From the NCBI RefSeq assembly GCF_910592395.1, contig NC_088310.1, positions 22,833,491 to 22,897,490 of the forward strand: a stretch of DNA of 64,000 bases, read 5' to 3'. Below are positions 13,786 to 27,300 of the stretch, piece by piece (within the stretch, counting starts at the first letter, position 1; each line of letters starts with the position of its first letter). The notes beneath the pieces are model-generated. The model saw nothing but the letters and a program-made list of their open reading frames with translations. It was not told the DNA's origin and ran no database searches. Source of the DNA: Lineus longissimus. Its lineage: Eukaryota; Nemertea; Pilidiophora; Heteronemertea; Lineidae. The position numbers were made by a program, and so were the translations under genes.

Positions 13786-16554
13786 CTTCAAAAGCCCATA
13801 ATCAAGTTTGGTAGATTTGTCAACTGTTGGTCTTGCGCTGGGTTTGCCTTGCTTCCCAGGTAATCTGGTTACCGCTGTACCGCTAGCTAGCGAGCTCCAG
13901 AGAACGTTAGCTGATCATGTGACCATAGCAATCAGCTGCCTGTGTTAGCTGGGCTAGCATCCAGTGTATGTACGTTGTAGCATTGTTGATGAGGATGCTC
14001 GTGTCCACGGTCTCGCGGGCTGCAGTAGACATTCTGCGGATTATCAACATTTGACGCATGGATTATCAATAAAATATGGATTAAAATCACCCAGGATGGA
14101 TACCAGTACAAAACCTATAAGGTATAGTAGCTGTCATATGACTTGCTTGAAGAATTGTTGGAAAAATTGCTGTTGTAGTATGGTGTGAATGCGTCTGCCA
14201 CTAGTTGCATCTTGGAACATTGGGATGATTGATTGTTGAGCGTTGTATGAATGAATGCTTCGTATGTAATACCTGACAAGTTCCGTCTTGCTTGGGTGCA
14301 TTGCCGACATTACAATGCTTGTTATCTCGGTATCGTTTGACATTCTCTCGTGGTAATTAACCTGCCGGAACTTAAAAATATGCTGTTGAAAATCTTACTT
14401 CTAAACCCTTTGATTTCTAAATCATTGTCATCCTTTCATGACGCATCTTTCTAATGTTTATGACATTTGTCTTTACATAGAACTGGTGGAATGGTCAATT
14501 CTGATGTATATTTGGACAATCTATGACTTCGGGGATAGCTGATAAAAGTATTGGTTATCTTTCCTTTTGATCGGAAGATATGTGGCTCACTTGAAGTGCA
14601 ACAAGGGTGTTGCTGAATGTCATTGGTTTATCTCCCTTTTTGATTTATTGGAAATCTGAGCATTCGGGTGTTCTCGACCTTGACAACGTGACAAGTCATT
14701 AAACCATCTGCTTTATAGATCTGAGTTGTAGTTCTGGCTGCTGTGTGTAGCATGTCATTCTAGTCTAGAGCTTCCCATGAATGATCGTTGAGGGGGGATT
14801 CCATTCATTCATTTCATGTGTTTGCAAATTTTGTACTTTAAAACCAATTTCTATTCACTCTCCATTCAAGTGGTGAAGACGAGTCAAAATTTGTCACCAA
14901 GATCATCAAGGATTTGATCCAGTCTTGTTGAACTTGGTGATTGCATTGTCATGTACAGACAAATCTCCAAATATCATTGTCATGAAATTGTCAAGTCAGG
15001 CGATTGCGTTATCAGCTATATGTGATCAGGTTATCCCAGGAGGATGTTGGCACTTCCTGAGTGACTGAATTTCATAGTTTTTTTTAGTCCATCTGCCCTT
15101 GGAGTCAGAGTTGATTTACATTTTTAGTTTGGTTGTTTAACTCTTATAAAACCATTTGGCCATGGTAATAAAACCATACATTTCAAAATCATAGAAATTC
15201 GGGTTAGAATTTAGGTATTGCCAGGCGGTTTTCAGAGGATTAAATAATGTTCCTTGGAAAAAAAAACTAACAAAGAAATGGTTTTCTCACTTGACTGGTA
15301 ACCAAATCAGCCTCAAATTGCACCCTTTAGAGAAAAGAGACAAAAGGCTTGATTTGACCTTGAATTCTCAGATCACTTCTTGCCTTATCCGGGCATTGCA
15401 TCATTTTGTCATTCTTTGCACTTCGGTTGTCAAGGTAGAAGAGTTACACCCACTACCAAGGTTACTCTCATGCTACCTCATTAGAACATATTGTTTGCAC
15501 CGTTTCTATGTACTTCCTTGACACATTCAGAAGATGTAGAAAGACCTTTTGGCATCGGTTTTACTAGACCTATGACTACTATGATGTATCTACTGTTATA
15601 TGCTCAGGTTCTCAGCTCTTCAGAGTGAAACGAGAATACACCAACTAATAATTCTTGTTATGAATATTAGATGCTATCTCTTGAGGTGAGCCAGTGAATG
15701 GGAAACAGTGGTGTACTCTAATCCAAGGTGGATCCAATGCTACCATTAGAGTGTTTCATCACCAAAGACTTGAGGCTGAGTCTTGGCCCTATTGACGATT
15801 TGAGGCCAAGTGAGGGAGGGGGCAAACTTCATAGACTGCACTTCACTTTTAAAGGTGTGTACATGTGAACTTAGCTGATGCAGAGGAATATACCTTTTAA
15901 CAGTCACTGCTGCATGGTAGTATGGTGCTTTGCCACTATAATTGCTGTATACTGCACGCATTGACATTTATTCGCATGACATATCATAAAATGTTAGAGT
16001 TGCTGAAAAGATACTAACCGAAACACTGATCATGAACAGGTACCTTTAAACAGCTCCACCTTGTCGATTTTTCCATTATCTTGTCACATCCCTGTTTACC
16101 GTTCTGGCGTCTGCTCCCCGACAATGAGCAGACGACATCACCTGTTCCTTCCGCAACAGCAATGACCTTCACCTTAGCAGACCATATTTCCGCTACGATG
16201 ACAGTGACCACAAAATGGCCACCCATCCCTACATACCTCATCAGAAGATAATTGACCCAATTACAAATGTCAGTCACCAGGGAGCATCAGCACATCGGTG
16301 GCTATGCACCAGCTCCGTCCATCCAACAATTATTGCGTGGAGGATTAATATTGGCTGTCTCCTTGGTTGTCCTTAGAACAGGTGATGTTAGCGGGATTAC
16401 CACTTGTTGCTCGATGGATAATTGCGTAGATGCGGTTCAAGATTATGCTCATGGGTGGCAAACATTGAGCAGCTAACTGTATTAATCTTGCCCCGTAATG
16501 TGAAATGACGAGTGATCTCAAGTTGGTGTTTAACAATAGGTGGTGCTATGCTTA

Positions 16555-16972
16555 CACTAGCTGCGCTTACACCACGAAATATTGGTGGACCAATTGCACT
16601 TACACCACCACATTGCCGCGACAAATTGGTTCGGCAATCCATTGCCGATACAAATTGCCGAGCGAATTTGTCCCACCAAGCTTGATGGTCCAAATTCGCC
16701 CGGCTTGTTAAAAGCTCGGCTTTGTCGTGGTGTAAGCGCAAATGGATCGGCAATTAGCTAGTTAGATGGTTCGGCTCCAGGCGGCGCTTTCGAAATGGCG
16801 CTTTCTGCCAAGGCTTTCCGCGTTCTGCTTATTGTTTGCGCGCCATCTGTAGCCGGATTTTATAACTAGCTGCAGCGCTGGTGTAAGCGCTTGGTGGATT
16901 TTCGATGGTGCGGCATTGGTTCCCGAACCAAGATTGGTGGTCCATTTTCAGGTGGTGTAAGTGCGGCTACTG
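16555..16972. mobile_element. CACTA-like non-autonomous DNA transposon with nested inverted repeats
   Basis: The left end reads CACTAGCTGCGCTTACACCAC. The right end, reverse-complemented, reads CAGTAGCCGCACTTACACCAC. Inside both lies a GGTGGACCA/TGGTCCACC motif. A second inverted pair (GCGCTTACACCACGA at about 16563 and its complement ending near 16740) is nested in the left half, and a further GGTGTAAGCGC copy occurs near 16880. The element is much richer in GC and CpG than its flanks. CACTA/CAGTA termini suggest the EnSpm/CACTA superfamily, with flanking tta/ttg as a possible decayed 3-bp target duplication. No transposase is encoded. The superfamily call is an inference; that it is an inverted-repeat element is seen directly. 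Confidence 0.7.
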
Positions 16973-17936
16973 TTGTGAGCCAATCCTCGTAACTTACAAA
17001 ATTGAGTCTACACGTAGTGCAAAAGTAAGAATCTTAGAAGCTGTGATGGTTTCATAAGCTGGTGATAAGCAGGATTTGCACGGCATTCCTCATGGAATGA
17101 TAGCTTTTCCAGTAGTGGGAAAGAGTGCAGTACCTGAAGAACTAATAAAACGTGTAGACCAGGTGTGCAGAAATGTGAATACCACTGGTTTCTATGGAGT
17201 TCACTATTGTGCTAATTAGTGATTCCCGCAAAGATCTCTTCATTTGTTGTTAGCAAACGCTCATACACTTAGAATCTCCTGATGGGTACATGTATGCATA
17301 CACATCACAAGATTTTAAGTGCATCATGTGCCCCCAAGGCAAGCTTACTAAAAATAAAATGTTTGCTTTGCATGCTTTACCAGTACAGCAATTTTTGCAA
17401 AACTGCTGTATTTTGTTTTTTATCAGCTGATGCTGTTGAGGCCATAAAACAATTACTCTTCAGGTTTGTGAAACATGTGTCGTATGCTTCCTGTGTATGC
17501 TTCGATCCTCTTTGTCAGTCAATAGGCTTTCAATTGCCTGCACATTTTGGCTGAGGTTGGTGTGACTTGGAGAGCCAAAACCAATATATATTTGGTACCA
17601 TTCTATATCTTGCCAAGAAGATGACTTTCGTGCATAACCCAGACTAAAGATTATCATGTCACTCGACACTATTGTATTACACCCGTTGTCCTCTCTCTCT
17701 TAAGCCTTCTTCACGGTCAATCCAGTGTCCACATAGCCCCTAGGATCAATGTGACAAACTACATAGGTATTGGACGACTGCCCGCGGCAAAAATCAATGG
17801 CATCAGAGCAAATATTCATCAATATATAGCAGTTGATAGATAATACATGTTTGTCTACTGCCTTATCCAGGGAATATGCCTGTTACAGTCAGGCAGAATG
17901 ACGAAATCAGAGATGAGGAAAATTAGGATTTGAGAT

Positions 17937-17949
17937 GGGGGGGGGGGGG
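17937..17949 (+). repeat. Poly-G run, 13 bases
   Basis: An uninterrupted run of 13 G follows gagat and precedes cattgtatg. A shorter run of 10 G is at 31104-31113. Both are mononucleotide microsatellites of no evident function, and sites where sequence length may be unreliable. Confidence 0.85.
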
Positions 17950-19593
17950 CATTGTATGAGATCAAATTTTTGGTGTTTTCCTTTGGTCATAGTATTTGCT
18001 TCAGGCATTTATCCTTTTGCTAAGACATGGTCATAAGAAACGTATTGAGCGTGCTATGATTGCAAAGCCTTGTTTCTCTAGATGAAGTTTTTTATTTCCT
18101 GGTTGATGTTTCTGATTTGGTTTCTTTTCAGAGCAAAAGTTTTCATTTGCTTTTGACTTTCTGCTTGAAAGAAGTCATCTTTATCGCAATTGTCAAGGTT
18201 ATGTTTGTGGAAATCTTTTTCTCATCAATTGGTGAAGTGTCACTTTCAGAATCGCAAGAAGTCGTTTCAAATCAGGAAAAAGACTATAAGACAACTTGTG
18301 GAAGATCTGATATGATTGCAATTACTTGAGGCAAATAGTGTATTTTTCAATGAACTGGTATTTGTTAGAATGTTTTATGGTGCTTTTTTGCTGATATGTG
18401 GAAAGTGACATGTTTTTCTTGCTAATGGACTAATTGTTATTGGTAAATACTTAGTTGGTGATTTTCACATTTGTCATGTTTTCTTGTGAAACGATAACTA
18501 ACATGACCCTTAGTCTACAGTTACATAAAAATCGCATGGTCCAACTATTGAAAAAAAGGCTAAGACCCTGAAGCGTTGTGTGCCAGACTCCTATTCTTTG
18601 ACATCACTTTATACTGGTTACTCCACCATTTGTCTACAATGGATGGCAAACAAGGGCAACTCAGACAAACACTAGCAGCATTGATGTAATAGCCAGTATG
18701 TTGCGAAAGCTTTCTAACTACTTGCCAGAGAAAACAACACATGTTTTATGATTACAGACCCTGGCTCTGATATCAGCAGGAAAATATTTACACGGGTTTA
18801 GTTGGTCAACTTGTGGTAAGAGTATTGGTCATGGTAACATCATAGGAATCCTCATTGAAGGACCTACTGCCATATCCTCAGGGTGATTTTCTACAGTCCA
18901 AAAACGATTCCGATGATTGGTGTTGATGCAGGCAGTAATGTCTTCAGAGTATTAAGGGTGGCTATTCTTGTCCTGACTCATTTGCTGCAAGCATGCAGAA
19001 GAAACAACAATTTGGTAATATTCCATGTAAGTCATGACAGTCAGATTTTAGAAGAAGACTTTGAACATGCAGTTTCTGCTTAAGACATTGTCAGAAACAA
19101 AGAAAATATGCAAACAGGAGTTGAATATGGTCAGGCACAGATTCAACCATCAAGTTTGAAAGATGAATCGATTGTTACATTGTAATGTTTTGAGCTATTT
19201 CCTATTTCCTTTTCTTTCTTTTTCTTCTTTGTCAATTCTATACCCTGATCACAGGTAGACTTAAAAATAATAAGGACTTTCTTATTTCTTCATCCTTGAA
19301 GAGTTTGTGGTACATAGCCAAGATGGTAGATGCAAGGTTTTTGTGGTTGTTGAAAGGCAAACAAGTAGTCTATGATTACAAGTTGGATTAGGTGTCTAGC
19401 CTTACCATTGATGGCTAGCCAAGAGGGAATTCACCTGATAGTTCCCAAGCATTGCCTACTCGCCAATGGCTATGCCATCTGCTTTGGTGAAAGCATGGAC
19501 ATTCTTGCTGTACTAACTGAAGGTTTGTGATGAAGGAAGATCTATGGACATTCTGCATGTCTTACTTTACCAAAACCTCTGGCCAAGCTCCAG

Positions 19594-19712
19594 ACATTAT
19601 CCCTGAATATTGAGATATTTGTCAAAGGTTGGTAGTCAGCCATCACCCCACACATCTGGGGTACTGGCTGAAACCAACCTTTGAATGAAATTTGGACATT
19701 CAGGAATAATGT
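19594..19712 (+). repeat. 119-nt imperfect hairpin (small-RNA precursor-like or foldback relic)
   Basis: The left arm (19594-19650) and the reverse complement of the right arm (19657-19712) share ACATTAT, CCTGAAT, TCAAAGGTTGGT, TCAGCCA and ACCCCA in order, around a 6-nt loop (cacatc). The inner stem from TCAAAGGTTGG to ACCCCA is nearly fully paired over about 29 bp. A pre-miRNA of the host gene's strand is possible, but the long arm and small loop fit a palindromic mobile-element relic at least as well. Confidence 0.6.
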
Positions 19713-22700
19713 TTCATATCCTTTACATTACATTTCTGACCTTCCTTGCAAGCTTTACCATCTACCACGCTTATACGAAAACTATGACGATGCTTCCTGT
19801 GTATCATAACTCAATTTCTTGAATAGATACAAGCTGTGTGTTGTTCACTGCACATCTAAATATACAAACAAATTAACTTAATGAAAGTGATAGCCACACC
19901 ACGAAAGCTTGTATCGGTAATACAAGTTGTGATTGATTTTGCAAGTTATTGATTTCCAAATAACTTGAGGCTATCTGAACACCTCAGGAGTAGGCAAGGA
20001 CTATTGATGGTTGAAAACATCCTAGAACTTGAAGATTAAAAAAACATCAGTTGCCATGTATTATCTTCAAAAAGATAGAAAATTTTTCTCCGTTTTGCTC
20101 TATGGATTAGGTTGAGGTACATTAGTGATTTGTTTGATCCACTGCTCAGTCACCTGATGTGTTGACTTGTAGTAGTGGGCAAGATATTTGAGATGTTCGT
20201 GGCAACTTTCGATTCCATTTCTATGTGAATGAATTTTTTTTTTCTTTAGAAATCGATTTTGTGTGGGTGGGTGAGTGAGAGAGAAATGAAAAAAAAATCA
20301 ATCAAGTGGGTTTGGTGTTAGGGGAAGCTGACTGTACATAATCAATAGATACACAGGTCATTGTAGATGTATGTGTGAATTTCTGAAGAATTCAAGTCCA
20401 TCAGCTTCTTCTCATTTGCTCTCAAGGGATAATCTTGCTTGTCAGAATGACCTTAGCAGTAACCTAGGTTGATGTATTGCTTGTCTGTACCCCCTTTGGT
20501 GGCTTCATGTGTGGTTCATCCTGTTGACTGTCTTGTAGAATGTGGCTTGCAATCATTGCTGTCATGTGACAAGAGTGGTCGATGTACCCCATTTCCTCAT
20601 AAAGATGTCTTGAAGTATTGATGTAGCGTAAGTCAATAGTCTCCTGAGGAAACATCTTCTAACAACATTGAAATAACCACCATTTCTTAGGTTGGCTACA
20701 GCCTGCAGCCAACACACAACAAGACACACTCACGCTGAACCTGGTGGTGTTGGTCCTGTCTCCTGCTAGTGACAAGATGCCCTGGGTAATTGTGGTATGG
20801 TTGGTTAGCCCAGTGGCAACAATGGTGACAAAACCATTGGGTGTTGTCTTCGTGTTGAGCAATTGACTGGTCTATAAACAGGTCTCATGGATACAAGGTA
20901 CTGACAATTTGATAATCTTGTTCGAAATGCTAGACAAGCTATTGAAACCTATGACTTGCAGAACACGGTACTGCTGCGTCTTAAATGTGTTTCTGTGAAA
21001 TCTGAATTCAAATTTCTAGAAAGACCTTGTGTGCTCTGCTTCTTCCAGATCTATCCTTCAGTGGGAAATCTGTCTGAAGGGGTGTTAATTTGGCCCTTTT
21101 GAGGCCCTTTGCTGGTATCACGATGTGCTTGATTGATGACTTTTTACTTCAGACTTATGAAAGAACAATTTGACGGCAAAAATCAAAGGTGACACTTTTT
21201 GCCCGTAATCAATGTAATCAATAACCAATCAATGCGTTCAAGTCTAAACCTCATGATCAATACCATCTGATTATTGCCATCACTCTGACAATTATCAATA
21301 CGTCAGAAAAAATGCATCTCATATTTACAAAAATACTTTTTTGTCACTGCGCTTTAATTGTGATCATCAAGTAAGTTGAATATAATCAGCTTGGAGTAAG
21401 AATCTTATACTTCCCTCATAATGAATGTCAGGCTAACTAGATGGAAGTAGATGTACATGATGGTGTGTATATGCATGTTGTTTTGGGTTCTTGTTGGGTT
21501 GGAATATATCATTTAGAATTCAATTGTGAGCATGTATCATCTGGAGCTATATTAGGACTGGTGCGCTTTTAATCAGACTGATTGGTCGAGTAATTGTGAT
21601 TGTCTGCTTGGTTCACACCATGCCCGCACTCGTATATTGATTAGTTAACTATGTTGTGCTTGCACACCCCTTAAAAGGGTGAAATATGACTTAACAAGAT
21701 GTTCTTTAGAGCTGAAGACCAGACACCAACTTGCGCTTCAAACCTGCTACCAAATGATGAATAGAGAGAGAAGTACTAGCCATAGGACACTACCCTGACC
21801 ACAAAACCCTGGGGCTCTATGTCAGAACTGTCTAAGACAGCTGACTTTGCTGGAAACTTCCAAATGCAGAAGAAGATATTAAGACACTTTTTACTCCTCA
21901 ACTTTGATGCTGTCTTTGAATGCTAAGAGGAAGTAACCATGTTTCCTTTAAGACTATTTCCAGGAGTTCCACCTATGTTTTTTGTATCGGTGAGATGTCT
22001 TGCCATTCCAACAGTTGTCTTACAAGTTTTCTTTGAGGAATTTTTTTAATTCTGAAATGTCCTCGTTTTCTCTTGACATGAGTTCTCTTCTTGACATGAG
22101 ATAGCATTGAACACAAGTTGCAAGAAGGTCCCACGAAGACGGTTATGATTTCCTTATCACTCATGTGTGAATTCTTTCTGGTTGTTGCTTATCTTCGGTG
22201 AAATTGTAATACGTCAGTGATGGAATCCGCTTGTGATTGTAAGCGACACCCTTTAAATTCACTCAATGGGTTCGTTTATGCTTGGTATCAGAGGTGTTAT
22301 TTCCGTCAGACCGAGCAAAGGATTTATCACGAGAAGATCACATAAGAAGCAAATCTTCCTTCGCAAAACCTGTCAGTACACGAGTCACCAGCTTCTAGAA
22401 AGGGTATCAAATTTTACATGCGATATCGTTTTAGGAAAGTACCTTGTAGAGTCGGTGCTTGTGAGCACGCCATGAACCCGGCGTGGCGTAAACATGCATG
22501 CAGTCTTACAGTCACTGATTCGTTGTGTAGGCCGTGAATGATTTTCGCAAATGACATTAGCGTCTCTAGTCAGGCAGAGTATCTCATCGGAGGCATTCGG
22601 ATTCCCTCGGTGAATTAAGTGGGCTACCGTCGCAGTGTGTATTGGAACTGATAGACCTTATGCGATAATGAGCCCATGGCCGTGAGCGCAAGATTCCGCA

Positions 22701-24218
22701 TGCAGTAATGTCGTTATGGCAGCAATTTCTGTTGCCTCTTCTCAATTGTTGCGCATCGGATGTGAATTGACTTTGTGTTCTCTCCAGTTACGAATGCTCC
22801 TACCATCGGAATGAGTTGGTCTAAATTTGATTGATTATGGAAATCAGTCTTTTTCTCTGTAGATTAGTACTAGGAAGAGGCAGCTGGAGATGAGCATGGG
22901 GAGAGTCAGTGTCATAATGAGGACATCTTGAGCAATATGTGTTTTCTCTTTGGTGCTCTTAGAAAAATCATGTCCCAGTATGATGCCCACAGTTTTGAAA
23001 CAGTGGGGCATGGTGAGTTTGGAAAGTACATTTGATATCCAATTTCCAAATGTGGACACCTCGAGCACTTAGTTCCATTCCATTTATTGTACCATGAAGT
23101 TTCCCAGAAGCTTGGTTTAGATGTATTTGAATTACATTCCTTTTTGCACGGTTGGGACATAATAAATGCTTTGGCAGCTCATACATGCAACAGTTGGTGT
23201 TCTAAAAATATGTCCTCTGGTAATTGCTTCCTCTCTAAAGTTTTGCCACACAATGGGTATAATACTGATGGATTCTGGCAATTTCAACTCATCCATTACA
23301 ACTCATTATGAATTCTAAGATTCTTACAAGCATACATAATGTCTGTACCTTTCTTAAGGCTGTGTAATTTCCTATGTTAAAAAAAATCCTCAATATCTTT
23401 GGAATATGTTTAGAAACCTTCGCGAATTTTTTCAAGATCTCTTATTCCCTCAGTGTTTGGACAATAAGCATCGTATTAACCCTGAAACTTGTTTCAATAG
23501 CTCTATAATGACCTTGAACATTGTTTCGTGCTCTCTCCTAATTCTATTCACAAGAGGGTGGATGTAATTTTCTTGGCAGTTCGATGCTCAATGGTATTTA
23601 TAAATGTTCTGGAACTAATATTTCAACCAATGCATCTTTGACTATGGTGAGTGATTGATGTTACATGTAGCTACTAAACTTCATCGATATTTAATTCTAA
23701 TTAGATGAAATATAATGTGCTTCAAGGAAGCACCAACTGGAAAATTCCAACACGCAATGTATCATTTTTAATCATATTCAGATATTATGCTCATTCCGAG
23801 TCATTCATCATTGGAAAATGAAATGTTAAAAAAGTGACGCCAATCCATCATTCTGATATACAGTGATTGACTTGAATGGTTAATTTTGTCATTTATTATT
23901 GTGACACATAGGAGTTGAATGTGGCTATCAATGAATGCAATATGTTTTCTGGTTGAAGAATATTGAAAATAAAACTACAAAAAATGGTTTCCAAATCCCG
24001 AAAGGTTATCATTGGAAGTCGTATCAATGAGACAGACTTTGCATCTCTCCTGTCACTGAAAGAGTTGTTGATGAAAGTTAAGGCCTGATGGTGATTGACA
24101 TCATGACAAGAAAATGTTCAAGATTGGTTTAGGATTGTTTAAACCCATTTAGTTGACAGTTCATTGGAAGACTCGTTGGAAGACTCGTTTGCAAAAATCG
24201 TATGTTTTCTCATTGCAG

Positions 24219-24381
24219 GGCTGCTCAGAAACTAGCTTCTAAAAAGAAGAAGCGTCATCAACCACCCGAACCCGAGCCACCTCCATTTCCGACCAAGTTT
24301 TATGAAATTTTACGCCTTGCACCACCACCCGTCCCTCCTGGATTACTACGAGGGCTAAGAGCACAGCCACCTGTTGGAAAG
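24219..24381 (+). CDS. KIF26: KIF26 exon A: pre-motor lysine/proline-rich linker
   Basis: The exon opens after the acceptor cattgcag, and its first base completes a codon from an upstream exon (phase 2). Fifty-four full codons follow, and it closes at GTT GGA AAG before the donor gtaagaatt (phase 0). The product starts AAQKLASKKKKRH, then a run of Glu/Pro, FYEILRLAPPPVPPGLLRGL and PPVGK. In vertebrate KIF26B the corresponding stretch reads AAQKL, KKKKHR, a PPxxPP segment and then LGK just before VKVMLRIC, so the alignment is unambiguous. This segment lies immediately N-terminal to the motor core, and is basic and probably disordered. The upstream in-frame ATG at 24202 lies within the intron/acceptor and is not the start. 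The preceding exon, expected to end in the first two bases of an Arg-like codon, was not located. Confidence 0.92.
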
Positions 24382-27300
24382 GTAAGAATTCCCATAATGT
24401 GTCACTGTTGGTTTTGCCTGTTTTGCATGGCGAGATGTAAGTCACAAAATTAATTTCAGATATTTTGGTCATGATTTTCATTTCGGTACAACGTAACATA
24501 GTCAGAGAGGAGAGGGTGGCAGAAGCTCTTTGTCACCCTATTTCTTGTTAACTCTCATGGTTACATCTCCATTACACATGCACAGGGTCCTCTTCTATTG
24601 TGTTCCCTCGCCCTCACGTTTGACCAGCATTTACTAGAAATACAATGACCACAAGCAAGCTATAAAAGTTCGAGTACAAACGTAGAACACCCACTTAATG
24701 GATCCAACAAACTTGTGACTGTAGCATATCCGTAACTCTAGCCTTGTATATTCTAAATGTAAATATGCTATGTTCCTGTGCATTTGCTGTGCAATCACTG
24801 CACAAGTGAAATTAATCAAAGCACATCAACAGCATCAGCTTGTGAACTTCTGGGAGCTCATTAGTGACTTTGAGACAAAATTAATGTCAGCGGTTAAAGA
24901 GGCTTTCACGTCAATTTGATGAACAACCTCATCCCAGGAGGGATAATGCATCCGTGTATGCTGCTGCTTATGCTTTCTTCACATGTTGCTTTTAGAACAA
25001 CAGGTGAACAACCCCTTTCCCATAAAAAAAGACATGCTGTCTAAACAGAAAGCTCAAATGATCATGGGATGATGTAGAACATATTATTGAGGCTACCTCT
25101 TGAAAATCCTTTCACTTGAGGGAGAAGTTTTGTCACATTCTATGAAATAGATTTCATATTCCGAGCAGTGATATTGAGACCGTTGGACATGTTTGGAGAC
25201 CTGACCTGATCTGATCATGACAGCAGAGCCCCGAGCACGTCAGCAGCTCATCAGCCTGCCTCCCTCAGGGCAACTTCCTTAATATCTGGAGGTTGTGCTC
25301 CTTGGCTGGCGTGATAGATGGTAGAGTGGTGCTCGTAGGTTTGGCTTGATCTCTCCGGACTTGCATGTCATTGCCTTGCCATTCACTCTGACAAGTACAT
25401 GTATGTATTCATAGCGGGGTATTCAACAGGTTCTCCGATGAGAGAATTCAGAAATGGTGATACTGTCCTGTCGTATCCTGGGAATCAAAGTCCTCAAAAG
25501 AATATTGACTGTGATGGAGGGTTAAATTGCCACCGGCAAAGTGATGTCCCCGTGTCTTATCACTGTTCCTGTGACACATTAGTCTTCACACAGCCATCTC
25601 AAAGTAGAGCAGGGCTTCAACTCCTTAATTGGAATTGGTTAAGTGTTTGGGTTTTTTGCAATATATACTTGCGTACAAGGAGATCAAACGCACCTCCTTC
25701 CTGCGGTCCTTCCCTCCATCGTATTCTTGATTAACTGTCGCTCTATTTGCATAATTGAATAGATTGGTGGACTATTTGAGCTCCAGGAAATATTCTACCA
25801 GTGTCTGTGTGCGCCCAGTGCGCTGGATGATGACAGATTACGAGCTGCTTTCTCGAATGATGAGGAGAAACCTGTTGATCTGAGGTGATTTTTTACATGG
25901 AGATGATAAGAGTATTCACTTAGTTGTAGATCAGAAAGAAGATTAACTGGGTATATTTTAGGAAAGGTACAGTACTTAAATATAGAATAGCATGCTTTTG
26001 GACTCTGAATAAATCCACCAGAATCTTGTCTGATACTTCGGTTGTTTTTTAGTCTGGCATGTCCAAACCAACTATCTAAAGACGAAAAAAGCAGCATATT
26101 CTGTTTTCTCTGAAATAAAGCCAGTGGCATGACAAAAGGAAAGTTGTGGGCCCCACACACCCAGTACATCTACTAGTATCTCTTTATCAAAGGTTAATAC
26201 CTATCACTGCCTATCCTAACTTAATTATATGAAACAATAGCAACTGCTATATCAAGAAGTCTTACAAGTATAAATGTCAAATAACAATCACGTACAAAGA
26301 CTTCAGTGGGCATAAAGTACACTACTGTAGGTGTATAAAGGAGTTTCATCTGATTTCAAAAACAATGTAAGGTTAACTTTGTTGGGATACTTTGCAGCTT
26401 TGGATGTAATGAACTGCTTTTCTAGTGAAATGATCTTGTTAATATCACCTTGTTTTAACAAGTTCATTCCGTCTTCCCACAGAAATTACCACATTCCTCA
26501 CCCTGATGAGTTCTTGACTCGCTCGCCTAATCAGACAACGAAAAAGATACCAAAGTTGAAAGGCATCTCCTAATTTAACAAGTCAGAGTTCAAAGAGCAG
26601 TTGAAATGGGTTCTTCTTTTGTCAACAAATTCCTTCTAACTGATGCCTTTAGCTCGTGAATGCAACTGGTAGTTGATAGATTTTGTATCAGCTTGGACTG
26701 ACGAATGCATATATGGCGCGTTAATGATGCACTGCAAGAGCAGTTCAAGTTGAGGTGTGCAATATAAGGCATGCAAGTCAGAATCAAGAAACCACTGTTT
26801 GCTTCATCAGAATTTCAACGCAATTACGCGACCGACGGATCTGTCTGCTTCAGAAGGGCCTCCTTCCTGCTCTGCATCACTGATTGGCCAATCTGAATCT
26901 GATTATCACAGGAGGCATCGCCAATGTTCACCCAATGCTAAGATTGGCGCAAGTATTATGTGACATGCATAACAAGAACTAAAACAGTGTGATTCACCCT
27001 CGAAACTCACTTGGGTCAAACTCCGGCAAAGTGCATTCACTCAGAAGAACACTTCCTGTTAATATGCATTTAGAGGAAGAAGGCTGTCTTGTTTGCCCGA
27101 ACCTGATTCAGGTTTTTGTTCTTTTCCCAACACATCTCATGTTTCTTGCATGTCTTGGATGACCAGCTTCATTCCTTTATTTATTCACCTCTCTCGGGAG
27201 GTATCATGAGCAAGACTTCTCTGACGAGAATCTTGATCGAGCGATAAGCGAATCAGTTTCTTAGGCGGATTCTTTACATTCTTTGGCACCATTGTTGACA

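Larger units (their letters stand above)
1..24218 (+). other. Upstream non-coding DNA, probably an intron of KIF26
   Basis: No segment in this 24.2-kb stretch on either strand gives a recognisable protein domain, tRNA or rRNA. Exon A begins in the middle of a codon behind a good acceptor, so at least one coding exon must lie upstream. The conserved Cys-pair N-terminal regions of KIF26 (CxxC followed by LxxLK) were looked for by eye and not seen, so the stretch is most simply an intron. It contains the repeats and the hairpin listed separately (5349, 8841, 12824, 13655, 16555, 19594). Between these the sequence is ordinary AT-rich DNA with short CpG-richer patches near 2130-2300, 13850-13960, 16040-16450 and 22200-22800. 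Confidence 0.6.

Noticed and set aside
16397-16753. 118-codon minus-strand open frame
   Set aside because: Runs through the left half of the CACTA-like inverted-repeat element; the frame is a by-product of its GC-rich palindromes.
24202-24218. ATG at 24202 as a translation start for exon A
   Set aside because: It lies across the pyrimidine tract and AG of the acceptor. Homology to KIF26 begins only at the AAQKL codons, and the family continues upstream.
25399-25734. 111-codon plus-strand open frame
   Set aside because: Lies 1 kb after exon A in its intron. Composition is low-complexity and motif-free, and no acceptor or donor matches the KIF26 phase.
25795-26169. 124-codon minus-strand open frame
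   Set aside because: Longest frame in the intron but no family motif, no GC or codon shift, and no supporting splice or promoter signal.
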